This document shows, piece by piece, positions 7,553 through 16,850 of a stretch of 64,000 nt of DNA. The position numbers and the translations under genes are program-made. Source of the stretch: CADEDV01 sp964596345 (GTDB taxonomy: Bacteria; Bacteroidota; Bacteroidia; Chitinophagales; Chitinophagaceae); assembly GCA_964596345.1 (NCBI GenBank), contig CAZQSZ010000006.1, positions 343,701-407,700 on the forward strand. Direction: 5' to 3'. The notes below the pieces were generated by a model that had not been told where the DNA came from, did not search any database, and saw nothing but the letters and a program-made list of their open reading frames with translations. Within the stretch, counting starts at the first letter, position 1; each line of letters begins with the position of its first letter.

Positions 7553-9958
7553 TTAACCTGCTAAAGCCAGTTCCAGTACCTGGCTCATCGTTTTTACATA
7601 ATGAAATTTTATCCCTTTAATAAATTCGGATTCGATCTCCTGCACATCCTTTTCATTCTGCCAGCAAAGGATGATCTCTTTTAAGCCGGCCCTTTTAGCA
7701 GCCAGCACTTTCTCTTTGATCCCGCCTACAGGCAACACCTGCCCTCTTAAAGTGATCTCTCCCGTCATCGCCAGGAAAGGCTTCACTTTTTTACCGGTCA
7801 GGGCAGATGCTATGGCAGTCATCATCGTGATACCAGCACTCGGCCCGTCTTTTGGCACCGCTCCTTCCGGAACGTGGATATGCAAATTCTTTTTCTCAAA
7901 TAATTTTTGGTCAATGCCGTATTTCTTTGCGTTGGATTGCAAATAGGTCAATGCGGTGCTGGCACTTTCTTTCATCACATTTCCCAGGTTACCTGTCAGC
8001 CGTAACTCTCCCTTGCCATCGCTCAGGCTGGTTTCGATAAATAATATATCACCTCCAACATAGGTCCAGGCAAGACCTACGGCCACACCCGGCATATTCG
8101 CTGTTTTATAAATATCATTACTATAGCGTGGCTTCCCGAGGATTTTTTCTATATCGTCTGCTGTCAATGTTGACTTGAGCTTGTCTTTCATGGCCAGTTG
8201 TTTGGCCTGGTAACGCATAATGGAGGCCAACTGCCGGTCCAGTTCCCGCACACCACTTTCCCGGGTATAATCCTGTATCACTTTCTCCAGCACTTTATCA
8301 CTCATTTTAAAATTGCTGTTCTTTAACCCGTGCAGGTCTTTTTGCTTGGGGAAAAGATGGCGTTTAGCAATCTCCACTTTTTCTTCTACTGCATAGCCAC
8401 TCAGGTCAATGATCTCCAAGCGGTCTCTCAAAGCCGGCTGAATATTGTTGATATTATTAGCGGTAGCAATAAATAATACCTTACTGAGATCATATTCCAG
8501 TTCCAGGTAATTATCATAGAACGTATGATTCTGTTCAGGGTCTAATACTTCCAGCAATGCAGAAGAAGGATCACCTCTGAAATCATTACCCACTTTATCA
8601 ATCTCGTCCAGGATCATTACCGGGTTGGAGGATTTTACTTTACGGAGTGATTGCAATATCCGGCCCGGCATAGCACCGATATAAGTTTTCCGGTGTCCTC
8701 TTATTTCACTTTCATCGTGCAAGCCACCAAAGCTCAGCCGGACATATTTTCTGCCAATAGCCGCGGCAATGCTTCTTCCTAATGATGTTTTACCGATACC
8801 CGGAGGACCTACAAAACAAAGAATCGGGCTTTTCATATCTCCCTTCAGTTTCAACACGGCCAGGTATTCCAGTATCCTTTCCTTGATCTTATTCATTCCG
8901 TAATGATCAATATCCAGTGTTTTCTTGGCTTTCTTCAGGTCATAATGATCTTCGGTATATTCTTCCCAGGGCAGTTCCAGCATCAGGTCAAGATGATTGT
9001 ACACTACCGAATAATCCGGTGTGCTTGGATGCATTCTTTCTAATTTCTCCACTCCTTTTTTGAACATCTCTTTCGCTGCCACCGGCCATTTCTTGGTCTC
9101 TGCTTTTTTCAGCATCTCTTTTACTTCCTGCACATTACTATCACCACCCAGTTCCTCCTTGATACTTTTTAATTGTTGCTGCAGGAAATATTCCCGCTGC
9201 TGTTTATCCAGCTCTGTTCTCGTCTTGGTAGTCACTTTATTTTTCAGCTCTGCAAACTGTAATTCTTTTTGCAGCAATTGCATCAGCACATCAGCCCGTT
9301 CCCGGATATGGTTCAGCTCCAGTAACCGTTGCTTTTCCTTGATATCTGTGTTCAGGTTACTGGATACAAAATGGATCAGGAAAGAAGGATTCTCAATATT
9401 GCGAAGAATGATGGACGCTTCTGTCGGAATGTTCGGCGATAATTGAATGATCTCCGTCGCCAGGTCCTTGATCGTGGAAACATAGGCATCAAAATCTGCA
9501 TCCTTGGGCGATTCTTCCTCTTCTATCTTTTTGATCCTTGCTTTAAAATAAGGGTCTTCTGTAAATACAGATTCCACCAAAAAACGGCTCTTGCCCTGGA
9601 TGATCACGGTGGTGCCCCCATCCGGCATTTTGATCAGCTTTACGATCTTGGCGACGGTGCCGATATTTTCAAGGTCTTTAATAGCCGGGTCTTCCACGGT
9701 ACTGTCTTTTTGTGCCACCACCCCGATCAGTTTATCTGTTTTATAGGCGTCATTAACAGCTTTAATGCTTTTATCCCGGCCTACTGTAATGGGCAACACC
9801 ACCCCCGGAAAAAGAACGGTATTACGCAGCGGCAATAAAGCTATTTCGGCAGGTATTTCAATTCCGTTGGTGTCTTCCTGGTCACTCTCGTTCAGCGGGA
9901 TAATGGGCAAAAAGTCCATATCATCTTCCGGCTTCATTATTAATTTTTCAAAACTCAT
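7553..9958 (-). CDS. lon: ATP-dependent protease Lon
   Basis: Cytoplasmic AAA+ serine protease for misfolded and regulatory proteins. 801 residues in the standard order: N-terminal LAN substrate-binding domain (about 35-235), coiled-coil linker, AAA+ module with Walker A GPPGIGKTS near residue 385 and Walker B MILDEID, then the S16 protease domain. The catalytic dyad is visible as S707 in PKDGPSAG and K750 in GGIKEKV, 43 residues apart as in E. coli Lon. The gene stands alone with its own terminator downstream. No heat-shock promoter motif was recognised upstream. Confidence 0.97.
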   Translation of the reverse strand: MSFEKLIMKPEDDMDFLPIIPLNESDQEDTNGIEIPAEIALLPLRNTVLFPGVVLPITVGRDKSIKAVNDAYKTDKLIGVVAQKDSTVEDPAIKDLENIGTVAKIVKLIKMPDGGTTVIIQGKSRFLVESVFTEDPYFKARIKKIEEEESPKDADFDAYVSTIKDLATEIIQLSPNIPTEASIILRNIENPSFLIHFVSSNLNTDIKEKQRLLELNHIRERADVLMQLLQKELQFAELKNKVTTKTRTELDKQQREYFLQQQLKSIKEELGGDSNVQEVKEMLKKAETKKWPVAAKEMFKKGVEKLERMHPSTPDYSVVYNHLDLMLELPWEEYTEDHYDLKKAKKTLDIDHYGMNKIKERILEYLAVLKLKGDMKSPILCFVGPPGIGKTSLGRSIAAAIGRKYVRLSFGGLHDESEIRGHRKTYIGAMPGRILQSLRKVKSSNPVMILDEIDKVGNDFRGDPSSALLEVLDPEQNHTFYDNYLELEYDLSKVLFIATANNINNIQPALRDRLEIIDLSGYAVEEKVEIAKRHLFPKQKDLHGLKNSNFKMSDKVLEKVIQDYTRESGVRELDRQLASIMRYQAKQLAMKDKLKSTLTADDIEKILGKPRYSNDIYKTANMPGVAVGLAWTYVGGDILFIETSLSDGKGELRLTGNLGNVMKESASTALTYLQSNAKKYGIDQKLFEKKNLHIHVPEGAVPKDGPSAGITMMTAIASALTGKKVKPFLAMTGEITLRGQVLPVGGIKEKVLAAKRAGLKEIILCWQNEKDVQEIESEFIKGIKFHYVKTMSQVLELALAG

Positions 9959-10105
9959 GTGTTATGCTTCAATTAGACATTATGTCACCCGTTCAGCCAC
10001 TGCAGACCGGGTGCGGTAAAAGTATATAGGGAAATCAGTATTGCCAAGATTCATGCCTGCCAAATAAAACCTGACAAACTATGTAACTGAAGAGCAGTTG
10101 ATTGA

Positions 10106-10137
10106 CAAAAAAGTCCCCTCCGTTGCCGGAGGGGACT
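10106..10137 (-). terminator. Terminator of the barrel gene at 10162
   Basis: Perfect 11-base stem (10112-10122 with 10127-10137, arms AGTCCCCTCCG/CGGAGGGGACT) and a 4-base loop. The minus-strand transcript runs into a U tract (A-run 10107-10112 on the plus strand). Confidence 0.85.
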
Positions 10138-10161
10138 GGTTCACGAGGTATGAGATTTACT

Positions 10162-10752
10162 TTATAGGGCTAATCCAACTGAAAGCTGGAATCCCTGGTT
10201 CTTCCATTTGTCCTGGTTATCGATATCGCTGATATTATTCAATCCTACATTGTAGCGTCCGGAAACACGCAATGAAGCCAATTTCATCTGTACGCCACCT
10301 ACCAGTGCAAAATCTCCTTTTTTGAAAGCATCACCACCGTTTTGTAAAAGTGTTCTGCTGTTATCGATCAGAATACCAAATTGAGGACCTGCCTGTAAAC
10401 TCAGGAAATTACCGATAAGCTTATAATTAAGCAGGATGGGGATGGAGATATAATTCAGTTTTACATTTTGCCCGGAGTTAAATACGTTTTCATACAACTC
10501 TTTGTAATTACTGTCTAACCGGGTGGAATACTGGTTGAACAATACTTCCGGCTGGATACCGAGCTTGGTGCCGGGAAAACCAATTTCGGCAAAGCCCCCC
10601 AAATGATAACCATACCGGAACTGGTCCTTGAATGATTTACCATCAACCTTGGTCACATTCGCACCCGCTTTGATGCCCAGGTGAAATTGCGCCATCACGA
10701 TGTTAGATAAAAGCAAAGCTGCTGCAAGTGGAAGGAAAAATTTTGTCTTCAT
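10162..10752 (-). CDS. Outer-membrane beta-barrel (PorT-like) protein
   Basis: Small outer-membrane barrel of the OMP_b-brl_2/PorT-like type, 196 residues from the ATG at 10752. The frame extends 12 codons further upstream, but MKTKFFLPLAAALLLSNIVMA is a clean signal peptide, so the internal ATG was chosen. The mature part starts QFHLGIKAGANVTKV, typical of the family. It then alternates amphipathic strands and ends QLSVGLAL with hydrophobic alternate positions, as barrel termini do. No function beyond the fold can be assigned. It is monocistronic, with a strong terminator just downstream. Confidence 0.8.
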   Translation of the reverse strand: MKTKFFLPLAAALLLSNIVMAQFHLGIKAGANVTKVDGKSFKDQFRYGYHLGGFAEIGFPGTKLGIQPEVLFNQYSTRLDSNYKELYENVFNSGQNVKLNYISIPILLNYKLIGNFLSLQAGPQFGILIDNSRTLLQNGGDAFKKGDFALVGGVQMKLASLRVSGRYNVGLNNISDIDNQDKWKNQGFQLSVGLAL

Positions 10753-10986
10753 AATTAAGTTTTTTGATTTTTTAATTTCCCCGGTCATCCTGAATTGTAT
10801 CGGTGGAGGGGACGAGGAAAATTTTCAAGTATAATGCCAGTAACCATTGTTGCCTGTTAAATACCATTAACGACAACTTGCTTTTGTACTAACAAAAACA
10901 AAAAACGTAATCATTTTATTGCCGCTATTATGTGAAGAAAAACAAAAAGAAAACAGGAGAACAGTACCCGGAAGTCCATAGCTTTT

Positions 10987-12015
10987 TTAAAAAACCAGTC
11001 CCATGTTGACGGAGAACAAAGCACTCAGGTTCTTATCTGGGGCCGGGAAATAATAATCCAGCATGAACTGGGGTTGGATAAAGAATTTACCAATGGAATA
11101 TTCTCCCCGCAGGAACAGGGAAAGTGACAGAGGTTGAAAATTGACCTGGTCGTCCAGGTAAATACTCTCTGAACTGTATAGCACATTCGCCGCATTCCGG
11201 ATGGTGGTTCCATACGTACTGGATGACTGGTTGAAACCGAATTTCTGGGTGCCGCTGGTGAAATTGATCTGCGGGGTAAACCGGATATGATCATTGTATG
11301 TAAATACATCCAGCCAGTAAAAATCATGACGGACTGAGGTCAGCACAGAAAAATCGGAGACCGATTCAGTGGTATTAATGTAGGTGTATCCCCGAAGACG
11401 TAAGCGTAAGGATTGTATCAGCTCTTCTCTTTTTTCATACTCCGACCGGCTGCCCCATCCGTAACTAAGTGCTATCATCGGCCTGATCCAGGATTTGCGA
11501 TAGGTGAAATAGGCATACAGATCATTGCGGAGCGGCGAGGTATAAAAAGGCAGCGAGTCTTTGGCAAAATAACGGGTATAGGAAATGCCGGTGGCCAGGT
11601 CTTTATTTTTTAAATAATCATAGGAACCTGTCAGCGACCACTGGTACAGATTCATATTTTTTTCGTCATTAACAAGGTAACCGGTGGCACTGAGCCCAAG
11701 ACCTGATTTATGATACCAGGTCAGCATAGGTGTATAGGTAAGTTTGGGTGTTGCTTCTAAAGAGGCATTGTCTTTACCGTTAAAGTTGAAATATCCCCTG
11801 GCAACCGATAAGCTGCCCATAAAATAACTTTTAGGAGTCAGGATGGAATCCATAAAAGACTCAAAATCCTGGAAGAGTTCGTCATAATCAATGGTCGTAT
11901 CTGACAACAAGAGGTCTTCATCGTTCACCATTAGGGAATCTGCCGGGGTTTTCTGTGCAGAGACAGTCGTTCCCAGCGCTGCAAAAAGCAGCGCTATCAG
12001 CCATCGTTTGAACAT
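10987..12015 (-). CDS. Exported beta-barrel-like protein of unknown function
   Basis: The product from the ATG at 12015 begins MFKRWLIALLFAALGTTVSAQ, a signal peptide. An acidic linker follows (EDLLLSDTTIDYDELFQDFE), then about 270 residues of repeated short amphipathic strands rich in Tyr, Ser and Gly, ending SALFSVNMGLVF. This pattern is that of an outer-membrane barrel. The frame is open for another 29 codons upstream, but that stretch lacks signal character. I do not recognise a specific family, and no partner is evident. The downstream metallophosphoesterase runs the other side of the promoter region on the same strand. Confidence 0.65.
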   Translation of the reverse strand: MFKRWLIALLFAALGTTVSAQKTPADSLMVNDEDLLLSDTTIDYDELFQDFESFMDSILTPKSYFMGSLSVARGYFNFNGKDNASLEATPKLTYTPMLTWYHKSGLGLSATGYLVNDEKNMNLYQWSLTGSYDYLKNKDLATGISYTRYFAKDSLPFYTSPLRNDLYAYFTYRKSWIRPMIALSYGWGSRSEYEKREELIQSLRLRLRGYTYINTTESVSDFSVLTSVRHDFYWLDVFTYNDHIRFTPQINFTSGTQKFGFNQSSSTYGTTIRNAANVLYSSESIYLDDQVNFQPLSLSLFLRGEYSIGKFFIQPQFMLDYYFPAPDKNLSALFSVNMGLVF

Positions 12016-12162
12016 CGGGCAGTGGTAATTTGGGGTCATAGGTTCGGGCCTGTTCAGTGGTTGGCTTAAGACCAACGGCTTAAAAAAAAGTTTAATACTC
12101 AAATAAATAAGTACAAAACGAACCCACTCTTAAAATATTTGAAAATAAGGGGAAGAAACCGG

Positions 12163-13413
12163 TCAGGCCAGTTCCAGAACCGTGATTTCCGGCAAAATGC
12201 CCACCCGGCCAGGGTAGCCAATGAAACCAAAGCCCCGGTTCACATACAATTTCTGGTTTTCCTTTTCATATAAACCGGCCCACTGCTTATATACATACTG
12301 GACGGGGCTCCACCGGAAACCCGGTATCTCCACCCCAAACTGGGCACCATGGGTATGACCGGAGAGCACCAGGTCAATATCCTTGTACTCTTTTGTTACC
12401 TCCGACTCCCAGTGGGAAGGGTCATGGCTCATTAATATTTTAAAGGGGTATGCAGCCGCCCCATCATATGCTTTTGCAAGACTGCCATAACTATGGAAAT
12501 TTTGACGACCGCTGATATTTTGTACCCCCAGTAAACCGATCCGGTGCCCGTCCTTTTCAATACCAATATGTTCGTCATTCAGCAAACGCCAGCCCAGGGA
12601 GGCATGGACCTGCTTAAGTTGTTCAAGATTAGCTCTTTTTTCTTCCGGACTGCCCCACTGCACATAATCGCCGTAATCATGATTACCCAGGGTAGAATAA
12701 ACGCCCAGCGGAGCCTCCAGTTTATCAAACACATCCATATACTCCTTCATTTCATCAGCCGTATTGTTCACCAGGTCGCCGGTAAAAAGGATAAGATCAG
12801 GCTTTTCATACATGATCTTTTCAACCCCTTTTGCAACGGCAGCTTTGTCAGTAAAGCTGCCCGAATGAATATCAGAAATGTGGACGATCTTCAACCCTTT
12901 AAATACGGGCGGGAGATTGGCATAGCTCAACTGAAAACGCTTTAACTGGTAATTATATTTATTGCCAAACCCATAGATAAGAGTGCCGAATAATCCGCCG
13001 CCAAATAACATCCCCGCCCAGCTCAGAAAAACGGAACGGGAAATAGCGTCGCCTTCAGGAACAACCCCGTCAGCATTCTCCTTTTTAAACAATTTGGCTC
13101 CTATCCATTGAAACAGCCGCCTGATATCATCCACCAGGAAAAAAACAGCGGCGATCAATTTGGCAAAGAATATTCCTGCTATAATGGCAAAAACAGTGGT
13201 CCGTACAAACCGGGCCTGGTGCTGGAACTGCAGGTAAGGGAGCAATAAAAGCACCACAATGGCACCCACAGAAACGACCCAGTAGGTGCTATAGATGATG
13301 GTCCTCATCCTTCCACTGGCGGCATGAGACACAACTTTCACCGCCTGGAAACAGTAAATATCCAATACTATCATAAAACCGATCAGGATCCACCAAAATG
13401 GAGAATTACGCAT
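12163..13413 (-). CDS. Membrane metallophosphoesterase (YkuE/YaeI-like)
   Basis: Calcineurin-like phosphoesterase anchored in the inner membrane. Four hydrophobic segments occupy about residues 7-24, 38-60, 70-93 and 127-147. The catalytic domain then shows the full metal-binding series: DIHSGSF, GDLVNN, GNHDYGDY, SHDPSHW and GHTHGAQFG. The layout, membrane segments followed by the phosphoesterase domain, matches YkuE/YaeI-type enzymes. Characterised members of that group act on lipid-linked phosphates such as UDP-diacylglucosamine, but the substrate here is not determined. It lies divergent from parA with a 158-base spacer. Confidence 0.85.
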   Translation of the reverse strand: MRNSPFWWILIGFMIVLDIYCFQAVKVVSHAASGRMRTIIYSTYWVVSVGAIVVLLLLPYLQFQHQARFVRTTVFAIIAGIFFAKLIAAVFFLVDDIRRLFQWIGAKLFKKENADGVVPEGDAISRSVFLSWAGMLFGGGLFGTLIYGFGNKYNYQLKRFQLSYANLPPVFKGLKIVHISDIHSGSFTDKAAVAKGVEKIMYEKPDLILFTGDLVNNTADEMKEYMDVFDKLEAPLGVYSTLGNHDYGDYVQWGSPEEKRANLEQLKQVHASLGWRLLNDEHIGIEKDGHRIGLLGVQNISGRQNFHSYGSLAKAYDGAAAYPFKILMSHDPSHWESEVTKEYKDIDLVLSGHTHGAQFGVEIPGFRWSPVQYVYKQWAGLYEKENQKLYVNRGFGFIGYPGRVGILPEITVLELA

Positions 13414-13571
13414 ACAATAAAATTAAAGCCCGGTAGCTTATCCCCGGTTGTTTGCTTAACGCTTATTTTTGCCGAATGGTTAAAATTGGGCAAAACTAAA
13501 TTTTGAGTTCTTAGTTTCAGTCGGCAATTTTACCATGAACAATTAAACATTACCAAGGAGTTTTCGGCAAA

Positions 13572-14375
13572 ATGGCAAGAATCATCGGTGTAGCAAATCA
13601 GAAAGGAGGTGTGGGCAAGACCACCACCGCTATTAACCTGGCGGCCAGTCTTGCCGTACTGGAATATAAAACATTGTTGGTGGACGGCGATCCGCAGGCC
13701 AACAGCACCACTGGTGTGGGATTTGATCTCCACAATGTGACCCAGAGCCTGTATGATTGCATGGTCAACCAGACCAAGGCTAAAGATGTGATCCTGAAAA
13801 CCGATATTCCCAATCTTGACCTCATTCCTTCGCATATTGACCTGGTGGGTGCCGAAATTGAAATGATCAATTATCCCAACCGGGAGATGGTGCTCAAGAA
13901 CCTGCTGGATGCAATACGGGAGGAGTATGATTTTATCATCATCGACTGCTCTCCTTCTCTTGGCCTGATCACTGTCAATGCATTAACTGCTGCCGATTCG
14001 GTGGTGGTGCCGGTACAATGCGAATTTTTTGCCCTGGAAGGTTTGGGTAAATTATTAAACACGATCAAGATCGTTCAGAGCCGCCTGAATACTGCACTTG
14101 TAATAGAAGGTATATTGATGACCATGTATGATGGACGGCTCCGCCTCTGCAACCAGGTGGTAAGTGAGGTAAGGCGTCATTTTGAGGACATGGTATTCAG
14201 CACTATCATTCACCGGAATGCCCGGTTGAGCGAAGCTCCCAGTGTAGGTAAGCCCGTGATCTTATACGATGCTAACAGCAAAGGATCCATGAACTACCTG
14301 AACCTTGCCAAAGAAATTCTTCAGAAAAACGATATGACGAAGATCAAACAGGATGAAAGGATCTTAGAGTTATGA
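13572..14375 (+). CDS. parA: Chromosome partitioning ATPase ParA
   Basis: Deviant-Walker P-loop ATPase (Soj/ParA) that moves ParB-parS complexes during chromosome segregation. KGGVGKTTTAINLA near residues 10-23 holds the two lysines of the deviant Walker A motif. DGDPQANST and IIDCSPSLG are the other switch and Walker B motifs. At 267 residues it is the short chromosomal form without an N-terminal HTH. An AAGGAG sequence at 13555-13560 lies 11 bases before the ATG. parB follows after 50 bases. The stop codon lies inside a degenerate 7-bp repeat tract (see 14371-14399). Confidence 0.96.
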   Translation: MARIIGVANQKGGVGKTTTAINLAASLAVLEYKTLLVDGDPQANSTTGVGFDLHNVTQSLYDCMVNQTKAKDVILKTDIPNLDLIPSHIDLVGAEIEMINYPNREMVLKNLLDAIREEYDFIIIDCSPSLGLITVNALTAADSVVVPVQCEFFALEGLGKLLNTIKIVQSRLNTALVIEGILMTMYDGRLRLCNQVVSEVRRHFEDMVFSTIIHRNARLSEAPSVGKPVILYDANSKGSMNYLNLAKEILQKNDMTKIKQDERILEL

Positions 14376-14399
14376 GCCAGTAAGCTGTGAGCCGATAGT
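14371..14399 (+). repeat. Degenerate heptanucleotide tract between parA and parB
   Basis: Units TATGAGC, AGTAAGC, TGTGAGC and CGATAGT occur at 7-base spacing, with one extra base after the first unit. The parA TGA stop is inside the first unit. It resembles the 7-bp tracts inside three coding regions elsewhere in the window. Confidence 0.5.
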
Positions 14400-14425
14400 C
14401 CTTAATTCCATTTCAAATTTCCAAC

Positions 14426-15343
14426 ATGAGTACGCCTAAACAAAATAAAGATGCCCTCGGTAAAGGCATCCGTTCTTTATTACAAAGTATAGATTCCGAC
14501 CTCAAGACCAGTACCGGTGCTATCAAACCTGCAGTAGTGGAAAATGTTACCGGCACCAATCGCATTCCTATTGATGAAATAGAGGTTAACCCCAAACAAC
14601 CCCGGCGTGATTTTGATGAGCAGGCCTTACAGGAATTAGCCAGCTCTATCAAACTCCATGATATTATTCAACCTGTTACGGTTTCCAAATTACCGTCAGG
14701 CAAATACAGGCTGATTTCCGGTGAACGAAGATTAAGAGCTTCTAAAATTGCGGGCTTAACGGATATACCTGCTTATATCCGCCAGGCCAATGATGCGCAA
14801 TTACTGGAACTGGCCCTGTTGGAAAACCTGCAGCGGGAAGACCTGAATGCCATGGAAGTGGCACTGAGCTATAAACGCATGATGGAAGAGCTGGATTACA
14901 CCCAGGAACAGGTAGGTGAACGGATGAGTATTGACAGAAGTACGGTGGCTAATTTCATCCGCTTATTAAAATTACCGCCCGATATTCAGTTAGCCGTCCG
15001 GAATGGAGAACTCAGCATGGGCCATGCAAGGGCATTGATCAATGTGGACAGCATCGACAAGCAGTTATATATTTTTAAAGAGATCAAACAAAGAGGCTTG
15101 TCGGTGAGGCAAACAGAAGAACTGGTCCGTAATCTCTACAAACAGGGCGGTGCTGTTAAAAAAACTTCAAAAAGCTCACTGGCCCCGGCCTTCCAGAAAA
15201 TAGAAGATAAATTAGCATCTCAATTCAGCACCAGGGTGAAACTGAAACACAGCCGTAATGGGAGTGGCCAGATCACTTTCGATTATTATTCACTGGAAGA
15301 GCTGAATAAATTGCTCAGCCAGTTAGATGTATCAGCTGATTGA
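14426..15343 (+). CDS. parB: Chromosome partitioning protein ParB
   Basis: DNA-binding CTPase that loads at parS and spreads, partner of ParA. The 305-residue product shows the N-terminal IPIDEIEVNPKQPRRDF segment, the ParB/Srx CTP-binding motif SGERRLRASK, and the HTH region (DYTQEQVGERMSIDRSTVANFIRLLKLP). A C-terminal dimerisation segment ends the protein. Its first residues, KQNKDALGKGIRSLL, are typical of the ParA-interacting tail. It forms an operon with parA. No parS site (GTTTCACGTGAAAC-like) was noticed in the window. Confidence 0.96.
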   Translation: MSTPKQNKDALGKGIRSLLQSIDSDLKTSTGAIKPAVVENVTGTNRIPIDEIEVNPKQPRRDFDEQALQELASSIKLHDIIQPVTVSKLPSGKYRLISGERRLRASKIAGLTDIPAYIRQANDAQLLELALLENLQREDLNAMEVALSYKRMMEELDYTQEQVGERMSIDRSTVANFIRLLKLPPDIQLAVRNGELSMGHARALINVDSIDKQLYIFKEIKQRGLSVRQTEELVRNLYKQGGAVKKTSKSSLAPAFQKIEDKLASQFSTRVKLKHSRNGSGQITFDYYSLEELNKLLSQLDVSAD

Positions 15344-15369
15344 TAAATTTTTTCTGAAAGGGATCTTTG

Positions 15370-16023
15370 ATGATGCAAAAAACCGTAAACAGTTATTGGA
15401 AAAAAACTATTGTACTCACAGTCGTACTGTTTGCAGGTTATTTTTTACCGGCACAGCAACCCGATTCATTAATTAAAGTTATTCCGGAGGAAACAGTGGT
15501 TGCTACATCAGAAAAAACCAAAAAAGATACGGTAGTAAAAAAACACAGCCCCCGCACAGCAGCTATCCGTTCAGCCATTCTTCCGGGGCTTGGCCAGATC
15601 TACAATAAAAAATACTGGAAACTGCCTATCGTGTATGGTGCTATTGGCATCAGCGGCGGAATTTTCTTCTATAACCTGAAAAATTATAAAGACACCCGGT
15701 TCGCTTATAAAGTAAAATACAATATGCGGGTGAATCGCACTGATTCTGCTCTTTTCTCCAGCATAAAACCCACCCTGCAGCCACTAAGCGAAGAATCGTT
15801 GCGGTTTTACCGTGACCAGTTTCGCCGGGATGTTGATTATTCTGTCCTGTTTTTTGTGATCCTCTGGGGATTGAATGTGGTGGATGCCACGGTAGATGGA
15901 CATCTCAAAAGTTTTGACGTAAGCCCCGATCTCAGCCTCCGCATCAAACCTGGTCATAGTGAAATGGCGGGTACCAACGGTATCAGCCTCGTACTATCCC
16001 TGAAAGATAAAAGGACCCGGTAA
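15370..16023 (+). CDS. DUF5683 membrane protein
   Basis: 217-residue protein with an N-terminal hydrophobic signal segment (about 15-30), a conserved AAIRSAILPGLGQIYNKKYWKLP core and further membrane segments (about 86-105 and 157-175). The SAILPGLGQIYN motif and length match the DUF5683 family of Bacteroidota. The function is unknown. The gene lies 24 bases after parB and before dapB, a neighbourhood common in this phylum. ATG codons at 15370 and 15373 are both possible starts; the TTG at 15367 is not needed. Confidence 0.85.
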   Translation: MMQKTVNSYWKKTIVLTVVLFAGYFLPAQQPDSLIKVIPEETVVATSEKTKKDTVVKKHSPRTAAIRSAILPGLGQIYNKKYWKLPIVYGAIGISGGIFFYNLKNYKDTRFAYKVKYNMRVNRTDSALFSSIKPTLQPLSEESLRFYRDQFRRDVDYSVLFFVILWGLNVVDATVDGHLKSFDVSPDLSLRIKPGHSEMAGTNGISLVLSLKDKRTR

Positions 16024-16106
16024 CCAGAATAAAGTTTTTCCTTTCTCTATTTTTAAAGTTACTTGCAGCAACAAACAGGCTATACGGGCACATTAAAACA
16101 AGTAGT

Positions 16107-16823
16107 ATGAATATTGCATTGATCGGTTATGGCAAAATGGGAAAAGCCATTGAAGAGACCGCTGTTCAGCGGGGACATACGATCGTTTTAAAAATTGACG
16201 AAAATAACCTGGTCGATTTCAATGCAGACAAAATAGCAAAGGCTGATGTCGCCATAGAATTCACCGGGCCGCATACAGCGCTGGATAATATTAAAAAAGC
16301 AATTGGCTTTACTATCCCGCTGGTTTGCGGCTCCACGGGCTGGACGGAAAGGATGGACGAAGTGAACCAACTGGTACAAGAAAAAAAGGGGACTTTTTTA
16401 TACGCCAGCAACTTCAGCATTGGCGTAAATATTTTCTTCGAGGTCAATAAAAAACTGGCGGCCCTGATGGCACCGCATAAAGAATATGAAGTGATCCTGG
16501 AAGAAGTGCATCATACCCAGAAAAAAGATGCCCCGAGTGGTACAGCTATTACACTGGCTGAACAGGTGCTTAACGAGATCAAAAGGAAAAAACGCTGGGT
16601 GAATGAACTGAGTGATAATCCCGAAGACCTGGAGATCATCAGCCAGCGGGAAGATCCGGCACCGGGCACCCACCATGTTAAATACTCTTCTGCCGTTGAT
16701 GATATAGAGATCGTTCATACTGCTCATAACCGGAAAGGGTTTGCCGCCGGTGCCGTACTGGCAGCTGAATTTATAAAAGATAAAAAAGGTATCTTCAGTA
16801 TGAAAGATGTTCTGGGATTATAA
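16107..16823 (+). CDS. dapB: 4-hydroxy-tetrahydrodipicolinate reductase
   Basis: NAD(P)H-dependent reductase of the diaminopimelate/lysine pathway. The N-terminal GYGKMGKAIE is the dinucleotide-binding loop. GSTGWTE and ASNFSIGVNIFF lead to the catalytic EEVHHTQKKDAPSGTA segment, with the His-His pair and the substrate-binding Lys. At 238 residues it is a compact but complete family member. It lies downstream of DUF5683 after 83 bases with no terminator visible, so it may share the par transcript. Aspartokinase (33512-34834) in this window works earlier in the same pathway. Confidence 0.96.
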   Translation: MNIALIGYGKMGKAIEETAVQRGHTIVLKIDENNLVDFNADKIAKADVAIEFTGPHTALDNIKKAIGFTIPLVCGSTGWTERMDEVNQLVQEKKGTFLYASNFSIGVNIFFEVNKKLAALMAPHKEYEVILEEVHHTQKKDAPSGTAITLAEQVLNEIKRKKRWVNELSDNPEDLEIISQREDPAPGTHHVKYSSAVDDIEIVHTAHNRKGFAAGAVLAAEFIKDKKGIFSMKDVLGL

Positions 16824-16850
16824 AGACATTCATCAACCCTGCTCACCACC

